A DNA stretch of 41,276 nt from Rouxiella silvae (GTDB lineage Bacteria > Pseudomonadota > Gammaproteobacteria > Enterobacterales > Enterobacteriaceae). A program made the position numbers and the translations under genes. Where the stretch lies: positions 1-41,276 of the forward strand of contig NZ_MRWD01000054.1 in NCBI RefSeq assembly GCF_002093625.1. The letters run 5' to 3'. The notes under the pieces are model-generated. The model was not told where the DNA came from, ran no database searches, and saw only the letters and a list, made by a program, of their open reading frames with translations. Of the stretch, positions 18,272 through 28,785 are shown one piece after another. The stretch's first letter is position 1. Every line of letters begins with the position of its first letter.

Positions 18272-19903
18272 ATGAACTGGGAAACTCACCGGGTGTTTAA
18301 TCAACCCAAGCCTTTAAACAACAGTAATCTCTTCCTTTCTGATACAGCGTTGCGCGAAGCCGTGGTTCGTCAACATGCTGGCTGGGACCTGGACGTGCTC
18401 GCCTCGCTGGGCCAGCAGCTCGGCTCGGCGGAGTCGCTGGAGCTGGGGCGCCTGGCCAATGCTAATCCACCTGATTTGCTGCGCTTCGAGCCAACCGGAG
18501 AGCCGCTGGACGACGTGCGTTTTCATCCTGCCTGGCATCTGCTGATGCAGGGTCTGGTGGCCAATCGAGTGCATAATCTCTCGTGGGAAGAGGACGCGCG
18601 CATTGGCTCGTACGTGGCACGCGCTGCCCGCTTTGTGCTGCACGCGCAGGTTGAGGCAGGAACGCTTTGCCCCGTCACCATGACGCACGGTGCCATTCCT
18701 CTGTTGCAGCAGAGTTTGCCTGCCGAGTTCAGCGGCTGGCTTACACCGCTGCTTTCAGACCGCTATGACGCACATTTGCTCTCCGGTGATAAAAAACGCG
18801 GGCTGCTGATTGGCATGGGCATGACGGAGAAGCAGGGCGGTTCGGACGTGCTCAGTAATACCACCACTGCTACCGCCGTTGAGGGGCGCGGACCGGGCAA
18901 ACCCTATCGACTGGTCGGGCACAAGTGGTTTTTCTCAGTACCACAGAGTGACGCGCATCTGGTATTGGCACAGGCCGAAGGTGGACTCTCCTGCTTCTTT
19001 TTACCCCGAGTTCTGCCCGACGGTGAGCGTAATCGCGTGCGTATTCAGCGTCTGAAAGACAAGCTGGGGAATCGCTCCAACGCCAGCAGTGAGGTTGAGT
19101 TCTTCGACGCCGTCGGTTGGCTGCTGGGCGACGAAGGTGAGGGCGTGCGCCACATCCTGAAAATGGGCGGCCATACGCGGTTTGACTGCGCACTCGGCAG
19201 CCACGCCATAATGCGCCGAGCGTTCTCCGTGGCGCTGTATCACGCCTTTCAGCGTCAAGTTTTCGGCAAACCCCTGATAGAACAAGCGTTAATGCGTCAG
19301 GTGCTGGGCCGAATGGCGCTACGTCTAGAAGGGCAGACCGCGTTGCTGTTTCGTTTGGCTCACGCCCGTGCGAGCGTGAACGATACGCACGAACAGGTGA
19401 TAAGCCGATTACTTACTCCCGCCGCCAAGTTCGAAATTTGCCGTCAAGGGATCCCCTTTGTGGCTGAGGCGATGGAAGTCTTGGGCGGGATTGGCTACTG
19501 CGAAGAAAGTGAGCTGCCACGGCTGTATCGCGAAATGCCGGTCAACAGTATTTGGGAAGGGTCAGGCAACGTCATGTGCCTTGACGTACTGCGCAGCCTG
19601 AAAAAGATGCCGTCGGCGGTTGAGGAGGTACAACACCGGTTGCATCAGTCGCGCGGTCAGAATCGCCTGTTTGATAAAGCGATACGACAGTTTGCCCAGC
19701 GGCTGAAAAGGGCAGATGAAGGTATGGGGCGCGTCATCGCCAGTCAGCTGTTTAATCTTTATGCCGCGGCAGAAATGCTGGAATACTCTTCACCCCCGCT
19801 GGCCGATGCCTGGTGCCGTCTGACGCTTGACGATTGCGGCGACAGCCAGATTGATGACCGGCTGTGCCAGCAGCTTCTTGAGCGAGCTATCGGCGCACAG
19901 TAG
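18272..19903 (+). CDS. aidB: Acyl-CoA dehydrogenase-like adaptive-response protein AidB
   Basis: AidB is a flavoprotein of the acyl-CoA dehydrogenase family that binds DNA and is induced by Ada on alkylation damage in E. coli; it is thought to protect DNA from alkylating agents. The 543-aa product aligns to E. coli AidB (541) from MNWETH onward. The FAD segment GMGMTEKQGGSD is at 181-192. LGGIGYCEESELPRLYRE and IWEGSGN mark the C-terminal FAD/active-site region. I chose 18272 because GGAGG lies just upstream; an ATG at 18257 adds only five residues. It converges with bsmA. Confidence 0.95.
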   Translation: MNWETHRVFNQPKPLNNSNLFLSDTALREAVVRQHAGWDLDVLASLGQQLGSAESLELGRLANANPPDLLRFEPTGEPLDDVRFHPAWHLLMQGLVANRVHNLSWEEDARIGSYVARAARFVLHAQVEAGTLCPVTMTHGAIPLLQQSLPAEFSGWLTPLLSDRYDAHLLSGDKKRGLLIGMGMTEKQGGSDVLSNTTTATAVEGRGPGKPYRLVGHKWFFSVPQSDAHLVLAQAEGGLSCFFLPRVLPDGERNRVRIQRLKDKLGNRSNASSEVEFFDAVGWLLGDEGEGVRHILKMGGHTRFDCALGSHAIMRRAFSVALYHAFQRQVFGKPLIEQALMRQVLGRMALRLEGQTALLFRLAHARASVNDTHEQVISRLLTPAAKFEICRQGIPFVAEAMEVLGGIGYCEESELPRLYREMPVNSIWEGSGNVMCLDVLRSLKKMPSAVEEVQHRLHQSRGQNRLFDKAIRQFAQRLKRADEGMGRVIASQLFNLYAAAEMLEYSSPPLADAWCRLTLDDCGDSQIDDRLCQQLLERAIGAQ

Positions 19904-19933
19904 CGGTGTGCCGATTAATCTCAACTTTATCAT

Positions 19934-20257
19934 TTATTTATAAAGGATTGCTTCCGAGTACCAGCGCCCCGGACGAATACTGTCACTGACCAGCAGAATC
20001 AGGTAGTAATGCGCACCCGCTTCGTCGGCCTTGTGTTTAATCGCCCGCTCAACGTCCATCGGGCTGCCTAATGCATCGGCAGAAACTGTGCCTATCTTGG
20101 TCAGGGTGGTGGTTTGCGCTCTGACCACTTCCTGCGCGTGGTGGGTCGGCGCAGGAGGCGGCGTCGGCGTGGTTTCAAAAACGCTGCAAGCGCTTAACGC
20201 GCTGAGTAACACGACTGCGCCAAGTACGCGCCTGATATTGCACAAGGTCATTTTCAT
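19934..20257 (-). CDS. bsmA: DUF1471 lipoprotein BsmA (YjfO-like)
   Basis: This 107-aa protein has a lipoprotein signal with lipobox LSAC, C24 being the lipidated residue, then a Pro/Thr-rich stretch and a YhcN/DUF1471 domain (about 45-107). In E. coli the aidB neighbour bsmA is a DUF1471 lipoprotein linked to biofilm and peroxide stress, and the position between aidB and yjfP is the same. The ATG at 20257 has AGGA about nine bases upstream; a second ATG lies two codons in. The related small DUF1471 protein at 40628 is a second member of the family in this window. Assignment rests on synteny and domain. Confidence 0.82.
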   Translation of the reverse strand: MKMTLCNIRRVLGAVVLLSALSACSVFETTPTPPPAPTHHAQEVVRAQTTTLTKIGTVSADALGSPMDVERAIKHKADEAGAHYYLILLVSDSIRPGRWYSEAILYK

Positions 20258-20449
20258 GGGTTTTATTCCTCAACAAGCCTGACTCAGTGTAGCGCCGCAG
20301 ACAGGCCGTTGGCGAATCCGATAGTGTGTCATTTTGAATATAAAAAATAGCCAAAAGTTAGTGGTGGCTTTTTTGCAGGTGGATAAAATGATTCGGTCAG
20401 CTTACAGGCAACCTGACCCAAACGGGCCTGCAAATTTAAGGAGCGAGAG

Positions 20450-21199
20450 ATGGTTGAGATGTATGAGGAAAACGTTGAAGGTATTCAGCTTATCCACGCG
20501 GTGCCTGCCGGAAAATACCATGATTTACTGCCCACCGTATTCTTCTACCACGGATTTACCTCGTCGAAAGAGATCTACTCCTACTTTGGATACACGCTGG
20601 CAAAAGCCGGTTATCGGGTCATTTTACCCGATGCGTTGATGCACGGCGCCCGCGCCGAACCTGATGAAAGCGTGTTGCTCAATAACTTCTGGCGCATTTT
20701 GCAAACTAATGTCACAGACCTCGCGCTGTTAAAAGAGACCTTCGTTGCCCGCGGCCTGGCCGATGAAAATCGCCTTGGCGTCGGAGGGGTTTCGATGGGC
20801 GGCATGACCGCCATGGCGGCTCTGGCTCACTTTCCGTGGGTAAAAGTGGCGGCCAATTTAATGGGGTCAGGCTATTTTGCCTCGCTGGCTGATCATCTTT
20901 ATCCTTCGTTTGGCATGGATACCGGCCTGACGCGTGAGGCGTTTGAGCACCAAACCGAGCTTCTGCTGAGTCTGGATATCAGCGATAAAATGGCACTTAT
21001 CGCCAGTAAACCCCTGTTGGTGTGGCACGGCGAACAGGACGACGTGGTGCCATTCGGTGAAAGTGCCAGGCTTAGGCAGGCGCTTGAGGCGTATGATGAT
21101 GCGCCTAATCTGACCTTTATCAGCGAACCCACCGCCAAACATCGCGTTTCGGTTTACGCATCTATCCGCACGACCGAGTTCTTCGCGGCCCATCTGTAA
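20450..21199 (+). CDS. yjfP: Alpha/beta-hydrolase esterase YjfP
   Basis: This 249-aa protein is a cytoplasmic alpha/beta hydrolase, named as an esterase with carboxylesterase activity in E. coli. The catalytic serine is S115 in GVSMGG, with D197 or D198 in WHGEQDDVVP and H231 in TAKHRVS completing the triad. The oxyanion motif YHGFTSS lies near 33-39. It starts at 20450 with GGAGCGAGAG upstream. The natural substrate is unknown. It diverges from bsmA across a 192-bp gap and sits just before the ribosomal operon; the ula operon that follows yjfP in E. coli is absent. Confidence 0.92.
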   Translation: MVEMYEENVEGIQLIHAVPAGKYHDLLPTVFFYHGFTSSKEIYSYFGYTLAKAGYRVILPDALMHGARAEPDESVLLNNFWRILQTNVTDLALLKETFVARGLADENRLGVGGVSMGGMTAMAALAHFPWVKVAANLMGSGYFASLADHLYPSFGMDTGLTREAFEHQTELLLSLDISDKMALIASKPLLVWHGEQDDVVPFGESARLRQALEAYDDAPNLTFISEPTAKHRVSVYASIRTTEFFAAHL

Positions 21200-21251
21200 A
21201 CCACGCCAAACGGTCACCGTACGACGTCGAAAAATTAATCAGACTGGGTGC

Positions 21252-21280
21252 TTGAGTTTTTGAGCGTCCAGTCATATAAT
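21252..21280 (+). promoter_or_regulatory. rpsF operon promoter
   Basis: TTGAGT (21252-21257) is 17 bp from a perfect TATAAT (21275-21280). The GC-rich discriminator TGCGCG that follows is typical of growth-rate-controlled ribosomal promoters. Transcription should start near 21287. Confidence 0.85.
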
Positions 21281-21293
21281 TGCGCGTCATTTT

Positions 21294-21359
21294 TTCAGCC
21301 GTACACATAACACGTTCCTTGCTTCCATGGGCCACGGTTGACCCTGACAGGAGGCTGAA
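21294..21359 (+). promoter_or_regulatory. S6:S18 binding leader of rpsF
   Basis: TTCAGCC (21294-21300) and GGCTGAA (21353-21359) close a structured leader that also contains inner GC pairings around CATGGGCCACGG. The sequence closely resembles the E. coli rpsF leader, a known RNA motif bound by the S6:S18 complex for autoregulation. The rpsF Shine-Dalgarno follows at AAGGAG. Confidence 0.75.
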
Positions 21360-21362
21360 TAA

Positions 21363-21773
<411 letters not shown>

Positions 21774-21781
21774 TTATTGTG

Positions 21782-22328
<547 letters not shown>

Positions 22329-22367
22329 TAGGCCACTGTCCATAAACGACTTTGAGAGGTTAAGGTA

Positions 22368-22820
22368 ATGCAAGTTATTCTGCTTGATAAAGTAGCAAAC
22401 CTGGGCAGCCTGGGTGATCAAGTTAACGTTAAAGCGGGCTATGCTCGTAACTTCCTGGTACCACAGGGCAAAGCTGTTCCTGCTACCAAGAAAAACGTTG
22501 AGTATTTCGAAGCACGTCGTGCAGAACTGGAAGCCAAACTGGCTGACGTTCTGGGCGCCGCTGAAGCTCGCGCAACCAGCATCAACGAACTGGGCTCTGT
22601 TACCATCGCGTCTAAAGCAGGCGACGAAGGTAAACTGTTCGGCTCTATCGGTACCCGTGACATCGCTGACGCAGTATCTGCGGCTGGTGTTAAGGTTTCC
22701 AAGAGCGAAGTTCGTCTGCCAGAGGGCGTTCTGCGCACTCTGGGTGAACACGAAGTGGACTTCCAAGTTCACAGCGACGTGTTTGCCAAGCTGAACGTAG
22801 TTGTGGTTGCTGAAGCGTAA
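22368..22820 (+). CDS. rplI: 50S ribosomal protein L9
   Basis: L9 binds 23S rRNA near the L1 stalk and extends a second domain away from the ribosome, affecting frame maintenance. The 150-aa protein has the N-terminal domain ([21 protein letters not shown], about 16-36), the long connecting helix (about 41-75) and the C-terminal domain. E. coli L9 is 149 aa. GAGAGGTTAAGG precedes the ATG. It ends the operon, just before a strong terminator. Confidence 0.99.
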   Translation: MQVILLDKVANLGSLGDQVNVKAGYARNFLVPQGKAVPATKKNVEYFEARRAELEAKLADVLGAAEARATSINELGSVTIASKAGDEGKLFGSIGTRDIADAVSAAGVKVSKSEVRLPEGVLRTLGEHEVDFQVHSDVFAKLNVVVVAEA

Positions 22821-22845
22821 TATTACGCGTTAAGCAATCCGTCAG

Positions 22846-22870
22846 AACGCCGGCCTTGTGCCGGCGTTTT
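22846..22870 (+). terminator. Rho-independent terminator after rplI
   Basis: AACGCCGGC and GCCGGCGTT form a perfect 9-bp stem around CTTGT, followed by more T residues (TTTT). It closes the ribosomal operon. On the other strand no T-run follows, so it does not obviously end oapA. Confidence 0.85.
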
Positions 22871-22891
22871 GCATTTTAAGCGGTGAAGTTT

Positions 22892-23608
22892 TTAGCGTTG
22901 GCGCTGGTAGCTGCCGTCTGACTGGCGTGAGAAAGTCACGGTGGCGTTCTGATCGTTAGTCACCTGCAGCTCGGTCACTACGCCCTGGGCATTGAGCTGA
23001 ATTCTCACCTGCTGACCGGCGTGAAGGTTGCTCAGTGGTTTGTCGTTTCCCTCCACCTGTGCCATGGCAAAAACGTCATTAACGATCAGATTGTTATCAC
23101 GAAACAGCTGGGCCAATGTTTGCCCAGGCTGCACCTGATAACTTCTCCAGTTTCCTTGATTCTGCGAAGCCGATGGCTGAGCGGCGTTATCGGACTGCAT
23201 CTGCGTGGTGCGTCCCTGTTCATTACGCAAATCGGCCTGCATCGGAATTGAGGTCGAGCGATCTGAAGGTGCGTAGGTATTCTCTGGCGAATAGGGCCAA
23301 AGCAGCGCCACCAACACCACGATAACGCTGATGATTAACCAACGGCGATGGAAATAGGGCAACGGTTCCATCCAGTGGAAATCATCACTGAAGTGCCAAA
23401 TCTTGTCGAACAGTGACCGAGACTTGGGCTTCAACACCGGACGCCCAGCGGTTTGTGTATCAACTTCTTCATCCTGCGCTATTTCTGTGTCTGTCTCTAC
23501 TTCTGGGGCTCTCTTTTGCAACGGCTTTTGCATAATCGAAATCCACGATCTCAACATCGGTTGATAAATGCGTGTGGCCTTCCTTCTCCTGGGCGGGTAT
23601 TTGCCCAT
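22892..23608 (-). CDS. oapA: Cell-division-associated LysM-like protein OapA (YtfB)
   Basis: This 238-aa inner-membrane protein matches E. coli YtfB, an OapA-domain protein that localises to the septum and is linked to cell division and adhesion. Residues 1-90 are cytoplasmic and Arg/Lys-rich, a membrane segment lies at about 89-108 (RRWLIISVIVVLVALLW), and the C-terminal OapA/LysM-like domain (about 150-235) carries WRSYQVQPGQTLAQLFRDN. I chose the ATG at 23608 because GAGAGG lies five bases upstream; a TTG at 23638 is less likely. It diverges from fklB and converges with rplI. Confidence 0.92.
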   Translation of the reverse strand: MGKYPPRRRKATRIYQPMLRSWISIMQKPLQKRAPEVETDTEIAQDEEVDTQTAGRPVLKPKSRSLFDKIWHFSDDFHWMEPLPYFHRRWLIISVIVVLVALLWPYSPENTYAPSDRSTSIPMQADLRNEQGRTTQMQSDNAAQPSASQNQGNWRSYQVQPGQTLAQLFRDNNLIVNDVFAMAQVEGNDKPLSNLHAGQQVRIQLNAQGVVTELQVTNDQNATVTFSRQSDGSYQRQR

Positions 23609-23739
23609 GACAACCTCTCTTGTTGCGCGTAATGTCAATAAAATCAGATGTAAATTGGTCGACTTGTTATTAACCCTAAGTATAGCTGCTTCACAGTGCT
23701 CCAGGATAGCGACAGAAGCGTGGATTTTCGTTGTAACAT

Positions 23740-23768
23740 TTTACCCAAAAGTCCTGCGCTGTTATGCT
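23740..23768 (+). promoter_or_regulatory. fklB promoter (TTTACC / TGTTATGCT)
   Basis: TTTACC (23740-23745) is 17 bp from TATGCT (23763-23768), with a perfect extended TGn at 23760-23762. It lies 34 bp before the fklB ATG. Confidence 0.6.
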
Positions 23769-23802
23769 GCGTCTTCGACTTTTTATGATTAAAGGAAATT
23801 CC

Positions 23803-24423
23803 ATGACAACCCCTTCATTTGACAGCGTTGAAGCGCAGGCAAGTTACGGTATCGGCTTGCAGGTCGGTCAGCAGCTGCAGGAATCTGGTTTACAGGGCCT
23901 CGAGCCTGACGCACTTCTTGCAGGCTTACGCGATGCGCTAGAAGGGAACACCCCTGCTGTGCCAGTGGATGTGGTTCACCGCGCACTGCGCGAAGTTCAC
24001 GAGCGTGCCGATGCCGTACGTCGTGAGCGTCAGGAAGCATTGGCCGTTGAAGGTCAGGAATTCCTGGCTGCCAACGCGCAGCGCGAAGGCGTGACCAGCA
24101 CTGAGTCAGGTCTGCAATTCTCGGTGATGACTCAGGGCGAAGGTCCTATTCCAGGTCGTCAGGATCGCGTTCGCGTTCACTACACCGGTAAGCTTATCGA
24201 CGGTACCGTGTTCGACAGCTCCGTACAGCGCGGTGAGCCAGCCGAGTTCCCAGTTAACGGTGTTATCGCTGGCTGGATTGAAGCACTGACCCTGATGCCA
24301 GTGGGTTCCAAGTGGGAGCTGTTTATCCCTCACAACTTGGCCTACGGCGAGCGTGGTGCAGGTGCATCCATCCCTCCATTCAGCGCACTGACTTTTGAAG
24401 TCGAGTTGCTGGAAATTCTGTAA
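23803..24423 (+). CDS. fklB: FKBP-type peptidyl-prolyl isomerase FklB (FKBP22)
   Basis: FklB is a cytoplasmic dimeric prolyl isomerase. The 206-aa product is the length of E. coli FklB. It has an N-terminal dimerisation arm (about 1-95), and a C-terminal FKBP domain (about 115-206) with [35 protein letters not shown] and [19 protein letters not shown] chose the ATG at 23803, with AAAGGAA upstream and MTTPSFD matching E. coli; an upstream in-frame start at 23764 falls on the -10. It converges with cpdB over a shared terminator. Confidence 0.97.
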   Translation: MTTPSFDSVEAQASYGIGLQVGQQLQESGLQGLEPDALLAGLRDALEGNTPAVPVDVVHRALREVHERADAVRRERQEALAVEGQEFLAANAQREGVTSTESGLQFSVMTQGEGPIPGRQDRVRVHYTGKLIDGTVFDSSVQRGEPAEFPVNGVIAGWIEALTLMPVGSKWELFIPHNLAYGERGAGASIPPFSALTFEVELLEIL

Positions 24424-24449
24424 TCGTAACGATTGCAGAAAGTAAGCAT

Positions 24450-24476
24450 AAAAAAGGCGCCTTCGGCGCCTTTTTT
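24450..24476. terminator. Bidirectional terminator, fklB / cpdB
   Basis: AAAAAAGGCGCC and GGCGCCTTTTTT pair perfectly around the stable tetraloop TTCG. The A-run and T-run on opposite sides make it work in both directions, ending fklB and cpdB. Confidence 0.92.
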
Positions 24477-24496
24477 GTTGCTACAGGTTCAGGCTG

Positions 24497-26455
24497 TTAG
24501 CCTTTGGACTGCAAATCTATCTGATAAACGGCGAAGCCCACGGCGTCGGTGCCTTTCGGTGTCATCGGATACTGGGCCTGCGTTTTGATAAATTCGGCGG
24601 CTTTCGGGTCCGGCGAGGTTTCAAAACGGATATCCAGCGGCTGTCTGGCGACTATCGGCGCCAGACGCCAGTTATTATCGGCACTTGGCGTGACAGCGCC
24701 GTGTTTTTTGGTCTCGGCGCTGATGTAGGCGGCCAGCACGGCGCGGTTTTCATCCGGCGAGGCGAAGGCGATATGCTTGTCGCCTGTACCGGCAAATTTA
24801 CCGCCGTAGGCGCGATAGTTATTGGTCGCCACCAGGAACACTGCATCAGCACGCACTGGCTTGCCCTGATAAGTCAGGTTCTTGATGCGTTCGGCGTTTT
24901 TGTTTTGCAGAGTGCAGTCGCCGTCAAAACGTGCAGGCTGAGTGACATCAATCTGGTATTTTACGCCGTCGATCACGTCAAAATTATAGGTACGAAAACC
25001 GTCCCAGTTGATCAGCGACTGCGGCTTGCTACTGTTGACGTCAATCTGATTAAACTGACCGGCCGAACATTCTAGCCAGTCTTTCACTTCCTGGCCGGTC
25101 ACTTTCATCACGACCAACGTATTCGGGTAGAGATAGAGGTCGGCGGCGTTGCGGAAGGTCAGCGGACCTTTTTCGACCTCGACAAAGCTGGCCGGATCGT
25201 TTTTGCGCCCGCCGGCTTTAAACGGTGCAGCGGCAGAAAGCACTGGCAGATCGGCCAAGTCCGGATCGCCCTGGATAAAGTGCTCGGTGTACGCCTTCTG
25301 CGCATTGTTAACGATTTGCACAGTAGGATCATCCTGCACCAGTGACAGGTAGCTGTACATGTTGGCTGTTGATTTACCGATCGGTTGACTGACAAACTCG
25401 CGGGTGGCGCTATGATCGGCCGCGAGCACTTTCACCAGTTTTGGATCCTCTGCAGCGAGCGATTTTTTACCCACTTTATCGAAGATGGGTCTCGCTTCCG
25501 CCTTACTCTGGGTGACTTTCCAGCCGCCGTCGTCGTCGTTGATCACTAAGTCGATCACTCCGAGGTGATCGCCCCACATGCCGGGCATCACGGCAGGAAC
25601 GCCGTTCAAGGTTCCCTGTTTAATGTCTGCCCCTTTGATATTGGCAAACTCTTCGCTTGGGAACACTGCGTGGGCGTGGCCAAACATAATGGCGTCGATG
25701 CCTTTAATTTGGCTGAGGTAATAGACCGAATTTTCAGCCAGTGTTTTGTAAGGTTCGGCGGAGAGGCCGGAGTGGGGAATGGCGACAATAATATCCGCAC
25801 CCTGTTTGCGCATCTCCGGCAGCCATTTTTTGGCGGTCTCTGTAATGTCGGCCACGGTGACTTTGCCCTGCAGATTAGCTTTGTCCCACACCATAATCTG
25901 CGGTGGGACAAAACCGATGTAGCCGATGCGCAGGTTGTGCGTTTTGCCTTCGCTGTCCGTTACCTTATTATTGGTAATGATAAACGGGGTAAACAGCGGC
26001 TTACCGGTTTTATCATCAATCACATTGGCATTGATATAAGGGAATTTCGCCCCGGCCAACGCTTTTTTCAGATAGTCCAGGCCGTAGTTAAACTCGTGAT
26101 TTCCCAGATTTCCCACGGCGTAGTCCAGCGTATTCATGGCCTTATAAACGGGATGAACTTCGCCGGTTTTTAGCCCTTTAGCTGCCATATAGTCGCCGAG
26201 CGGGCTGCCTTGAATCACGTCACCATTATCAACCAGCACTGAGTTTTTGACTTCGCTCCGCGCCGCCTCAATCAGGGTGGCGGTGCGTACCAGACCAAAC
26301 TTGTCGGTAGGTTTATCTTTGTAATAGTCGAAGTCCATCATATTGCTGTGCAGGTCGGTGGTTTCCATAATGCGCAAATCGACCGTTGCTGCATGGGCAG
26401 TACTCGCCGCAACCAGCAGGGCGAGTGCAGAAAGTTTCAGGTGACGCTTAAGCAT
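24497..26455 (-). CDS. cpdB: Periplasmic 2',3'-cyclic-nucleotide 2'-phosphodiesterase/3'-nucleotidase
   Basis: CpdB hydrolyses 2-prime,3-prime cyclic nucleotides and 3-prime nucleotides in the periplasm, so that external nucleotides can be used. The 652-aa protein has a signal peptide (1-22, cut after AHA), a calcineurin-like phosphatase domain with D34 and H36 (TTDLHSN), D76-NGD, G118-NHE and GHAHAVFP, and a C-terminal 5-nucleotidase domain. E. coli CpdB is 647 aa. I chose the ATG at 26455 because GGAG lies eight bases upstream and a normal signal peptide follows; an earlier ATG would add 18 residues. Confidence 0.97.
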   Translation of the reverse strand: MLKRHLKLSALALLVAASTAHAATVDLRIMETTDLHSNMMDFDYYKDKPTDKFGLVRTATLIEAARSEVKNSVLVDNGDVIQGSPLGDYMAAKGLKTGEVHPVYKAMNTLDYAVGNLGNHEFNYGLDYLKKALAGAKFPYINANVIDDKTGKPLFTPFIITNNKVTDSEGKTHNLRIGYIGFVPPQIMVWDKANLQGKVTVADITETAKKWLPEMRKQGADIIVAIPHSGLSAEPYKTLAENSVYYLSQIKGIDAIMFGHAHAVFPSEEFANIKGADIKQGTLNGVPAVMPGMWGDHLGVIDLVINDDDGGWKVTQSKAEARPIFDKVGKKSLAAEDPKLVKVLAADHSATREFVSQPIGKSTANMYSYLSLVQDDPTVQIVNNAQKAYTEHFIQGDPDLADLPVLSAAAPFKAGGRKNDPASFVEVEKGPLTFRNAADLYLYPNTLVVMKVTGQEVKDWLECSAGQFNQIDVNSSKPQSLINWDGFRTYNFDVIDGVKYQIDVTQPARFDGDCTLQNKNAERIKNLTYQGKPVRADAVFLVATNNYRAYGGKFAGTGDKHIAFASPDENRAVLAAYISAETKKHGAVTPSADNNWRLAPIVARQPLDIRFETSPDPKAAEFIKTQAQYPMTPKGTDAVGFAVYQIDLQSKG

Positions 26456-26714
26456 GACATTGGCTCCGTCAGAGGTAAAAGGGGGGAGTAAACACGACAT
26501 GTATCTCAAAAATATTAGAGAATGTAACCAGTTGTCACCAGAAAATGTGATCTTAATCGATTTACTGCCTCAAGCTTGCGATGTGGGGCGCTAAAGAAAA
26601 TACCTTTGAAATTAATTCATTAACAGAATCTGCATCCGAGATAGCTATTCACGGCAAAAAAAACTAGGCTTAATCAAAGATGATAAATTCATAGATTAAG
26701 TACTGAGGTGCAGA

Positions 26715-27458
26715 ATGTTGGAACAAATTTGCCAGCTCGCGCGTGATGCAGGTGACGCGATTATGAAGGTGTACGACGGTGAGCAGCCGCTCCACGCACG
26801 GCAGAAGCATGATGATTCTCCGGTCACGGCGGCAGATATCGCCGCGCACAACGTCATTAAAAAGGGCCTGCAGGCGCTGGACGCACACATTCCGCTGTTG
26901 TCTGAAGAAGACCCTCCTTCTTGGTCCGTGCGCCAAAACTGGACACGTTTCTGGCTAGTCGATCCCTTAGACGGCACCAAAGAGTTTCTTAAACGTAACG
27001 GCGAGTTCACGGTCAATATCGCATTGATTGAGGACGGTAATCCGGTGCTCGGTGTGGTATATGTGCCGGTCACCGGCGTGATGTACGCGGCGGCTGAGGG
27101 TAAAGCATGGAAAGAAGAAAATGGCCAGCGCGTTGAAATCACCGCACGCGAAGCACATCCGCCGCTGGTGGTAGTGAGCCGTTCACACAGTAATGACCAA
27201 GAGCTGCAGGATTATTTGGCGCAGCTTGGCGAGCATCAAACCGTGACTATCGGTTCATCGCTCAAGTTCTGTCTGGTGGCGGAAGGCTCTGCTCAGCTTT
27301 ATCCTCGCTTTGGACCGACCTCAGTGTGGGATACCGCTGCGGGTCACGCCGTCGCCAACGCCGCGGGTGCCACCGTTACTGACTGGCAGGGACAGACGCT
27401 GACCTATGTGCCTAAAGAGTCGTTTCTCAATCCAGGCTTCCGCGTCTCGCTGTTTTAA
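26715..27458 (+). CDS. cysQ: 3'(2'),5'-bisphosphate nucleotidase CysQ
   Basis: CysQ removes the 3-prime phosphate from PAP, the by-product of sulfate activation and of phosphopantetheine transfer. The 247-aa product (E. coli 246) has the lithium-sensitive phosphatase motifs: E64/E65, then D83-PLDGT with D86, and [17 protein letters not shown] near the C-terminus with its metal-binding Asp. GAGGT lies before the ATG at 26715. It diverges from cpdB across a 259-bp gap and is followed by its own terminator. Confidence 0.97.
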   Translation: MLEQICQLARDAGDAIMKVYDGEQPLHARQKHDDSPVTAADIAAHNVIKKGLQALDAHIPLLSEEDPPSWSVRQNWTRFWLVDPLDGTKEFLKRNGEFTVNIALIEDGNPVLGVVYVPVTGVMYAAAEGKAWKEENGQRVEITAREAHPPLVVVSRSHSNDQELQDYLAQLGEHQTVTIGSSLKFCLVAEGSAQLYPRFGPTSVWDTAAGHAVANAAGATVTDWQGQTLTYVPKESFLNPGFRVSLF

Positions 27459-27478
27459 GCTTTTATCACGAGATAATA

Positions 27479-27506
27479 AGTAAAAGCGCCGCCGTGCGCT
27501 TTTACT
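27479..27506. terminator. Bidirectional terminator, cysQ / ytfJ
   Basis: AGTAAAAGCGC and GCGCTTTTACT form a perfect 11-bp stem around CGCCGT. It sits between convergent genes and looks symmetrical enough for both. Confidence 0.85.
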
Positions 27507-27523
27507 TTTCGCTGATCCTCTTC

Positions 27524-28081
27524 CTACTCTTTCACCAGCTGGTTCACAGTATCAATCACCTTACGCACCTCTTCAGGCGTTAACGCACCCTCTTTTGCAA
27601 AATGCACGATGCCGTCTTTATCCAGCACCACAATGGCCGAACTTTGACTTTGTAGCGCCCAGGCCCTTTGCGCCACGCCGTTGCTGTCGACGATGACCTG
27701 CGACCACGGGAACTCCTTTTTACCGCCCTCTATGCTATGGCGTACAAACAATCCGCTGCCAATGATGGCATCGTCGGCGTTCACAATGGTGGTGGTCTGG
27801 TAGCGGTCGCGCGGCAGGTTGTCTTTTCTTATCGCTTCAATCAAGGGTTCGTTCATTTCTCGAGCAGAAGTACGCCCAGCAATGTGCTGCAGGATACGAA
27901 CCTTGCCCGGCAGCTTGGCGCTGTTCCATTTACTGTAGCTAAATTCACCATTGATGTAATTGAGCTCCCCCTTATCGTCAATGCCGACAGCGTTTACGCG
28001 TTTGCCGATGTCAAAATTGTGGGCTGAAACCATAAATGAAACTGATAAGCAGGCTATAATTGATAAACACTTAACGAGCAT
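27524..28081 (-). CDS. ytfJ: Periplasmic YtfJ family protein
   Basis: This 185-aa protein matches E. coli YtfJ (184 aa) with a cleavable signal peptide (about 1-19, ending MVSA) and a thioredoxin-like fold. Conserved segments are LQHIAGRTSA, DRYQTTTIVN, DDAIIGSG, PWSQVIVDSNGVA and LDKDGIVHFAKEGALTPEEV. No Cys-X-X-Cys motif is present, so it is unlikely to act as a thiol oxidoreductase. Its function is not established. I chose the ATG at 28081 because GGAG lies five bases upstream and the signal peptide begins there. It diverges from ytfK. Confidence 0.93.
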   Translation of the reverse strand: MLVKCLSIIACLSVSFMVSAHNFDIGKRVNAVGIDDKGELNYINGEFSYSKWNSAKLPGKVRILQHIAGRTSAREMNEPLIEAIRKDNLPRDRYQTTTIVNADDAIIGSGLFVRHSIEGGKKEFPWSQVIVDSNGVAQRAWALQSQSSAIVVLDKDGIVHFAKEGALTPEEVRKVIDTVNQLVKE

Positions 28082-28499
28082 AGATTCTCCTGTCAATTTC
28101 GGTAAGGGAGGCTGTTTGTGAGGTAAGTGGTGGTGCACACTGTGAGAAGCATAGAATGCTTTGAAGTGGTCTGTCCTGTTGAAACGTCAACAATGTGCTG
28201 TCCTTAGCAAAAATTTGGATTTTGTCCGATGGTGGCAGACTGTAGAATAGTGAAAAATTAATGCGCTGTAATATCCGGTACATATTGAAGGGTTACACTG
28301 CCCAGCGTTTTAAAACTGAACGTCAGTATCGTCAACGTGTGTAAAAGTAGTGAAATGGACTGGTGTAAAGGGAACTGGGTGGTACCTTCGAGGTCTACTC
28401 AGTGTATTTGAAGTACCACTCAGACAATCTGTACTCATTCTTTTGGTCAGAGTTGAGTCTGAGCATGCGAGATACTAAAAGGGAGGAAAAAGAAATAAA
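28082..28499. other. 418-bp ytfJ-ytfK intergenic region
   Basis: I see no gene in this gap. It contains a direct repeat GTGTAAA at 28339-28345 and 28363-28369 (24 bp apart, a multiple of near helical turns), a perfect palindrome GTTTTAAAAC at 28307-28316, and a TAGAAT at 28243-28248 with TTGTCC 15 bp upstream. None of these makes a clear promoter for ytfK. The gap is longer than most in the window, which suggests regulation of ytfK, ytfJ or both. Confidence 0.5.
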
Positions 28500-28703
28500 A
28501 TGAGGATCTTCCAACGTTATAACCCACTGATGGTGGCGAAATATGTGAAAACGTTGTTCAGAGGCCGCCTGTACATCAAAGATGTCGGGGCATTTGAGTT
28601 CGATCAAGGCAAGATTTTGTTGCCAAAAATTCGCGACAAGCGCCATTTCAGCGTGATGTCAGAAGTGAACAAGCAGGTTATGCATTTGCAGCTTAATGCC
28701 TAA
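28500..28703 (+). CDS. ytfK: DUF1107 protein YtfK
   Basis: This 67-aa protein matches E. coli YtfK (68 aa), from [20 protein letters not shown] through [20 protein letters not shown]. coli YtfK binds SpoT and tilts it toward (p)ppGpp synthesis under phosphate or fatty-acid starvation. The ATG at 28500 has GGGAGG 13 bases upstream, which is a long spacing and may make translation modest. A long untranslated or regulatory region precedes it, and a terminator follows. Confidence 0.93.
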   Translation: MRIFQRYNPLMVAKYVKTLFRGRLYIKDVGAFEFDQGKILLPKIRDKRHFSVMSEVNKQVMHLQLNA

Positions 28704-28785
28704 AACCGACAACGCGCCGTTCACGCTTTATTTGTATTAATTTTCAAGATATTAGCAATAACTTATTGGTTTTACGCCAAAACAG

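Noticed and set aside
19904-19933. Terminator between convergent aidB and bsmA
   Set aside because: The 30-bp gap shows no inverted repeat with a T-run, so I do not call one.
26541-26562. CRP-like half-site AAATGTGATC between cpdB and cysQ
   Set aside because: The second half (TCGAT) has only two matching bases, so the dyad fails.
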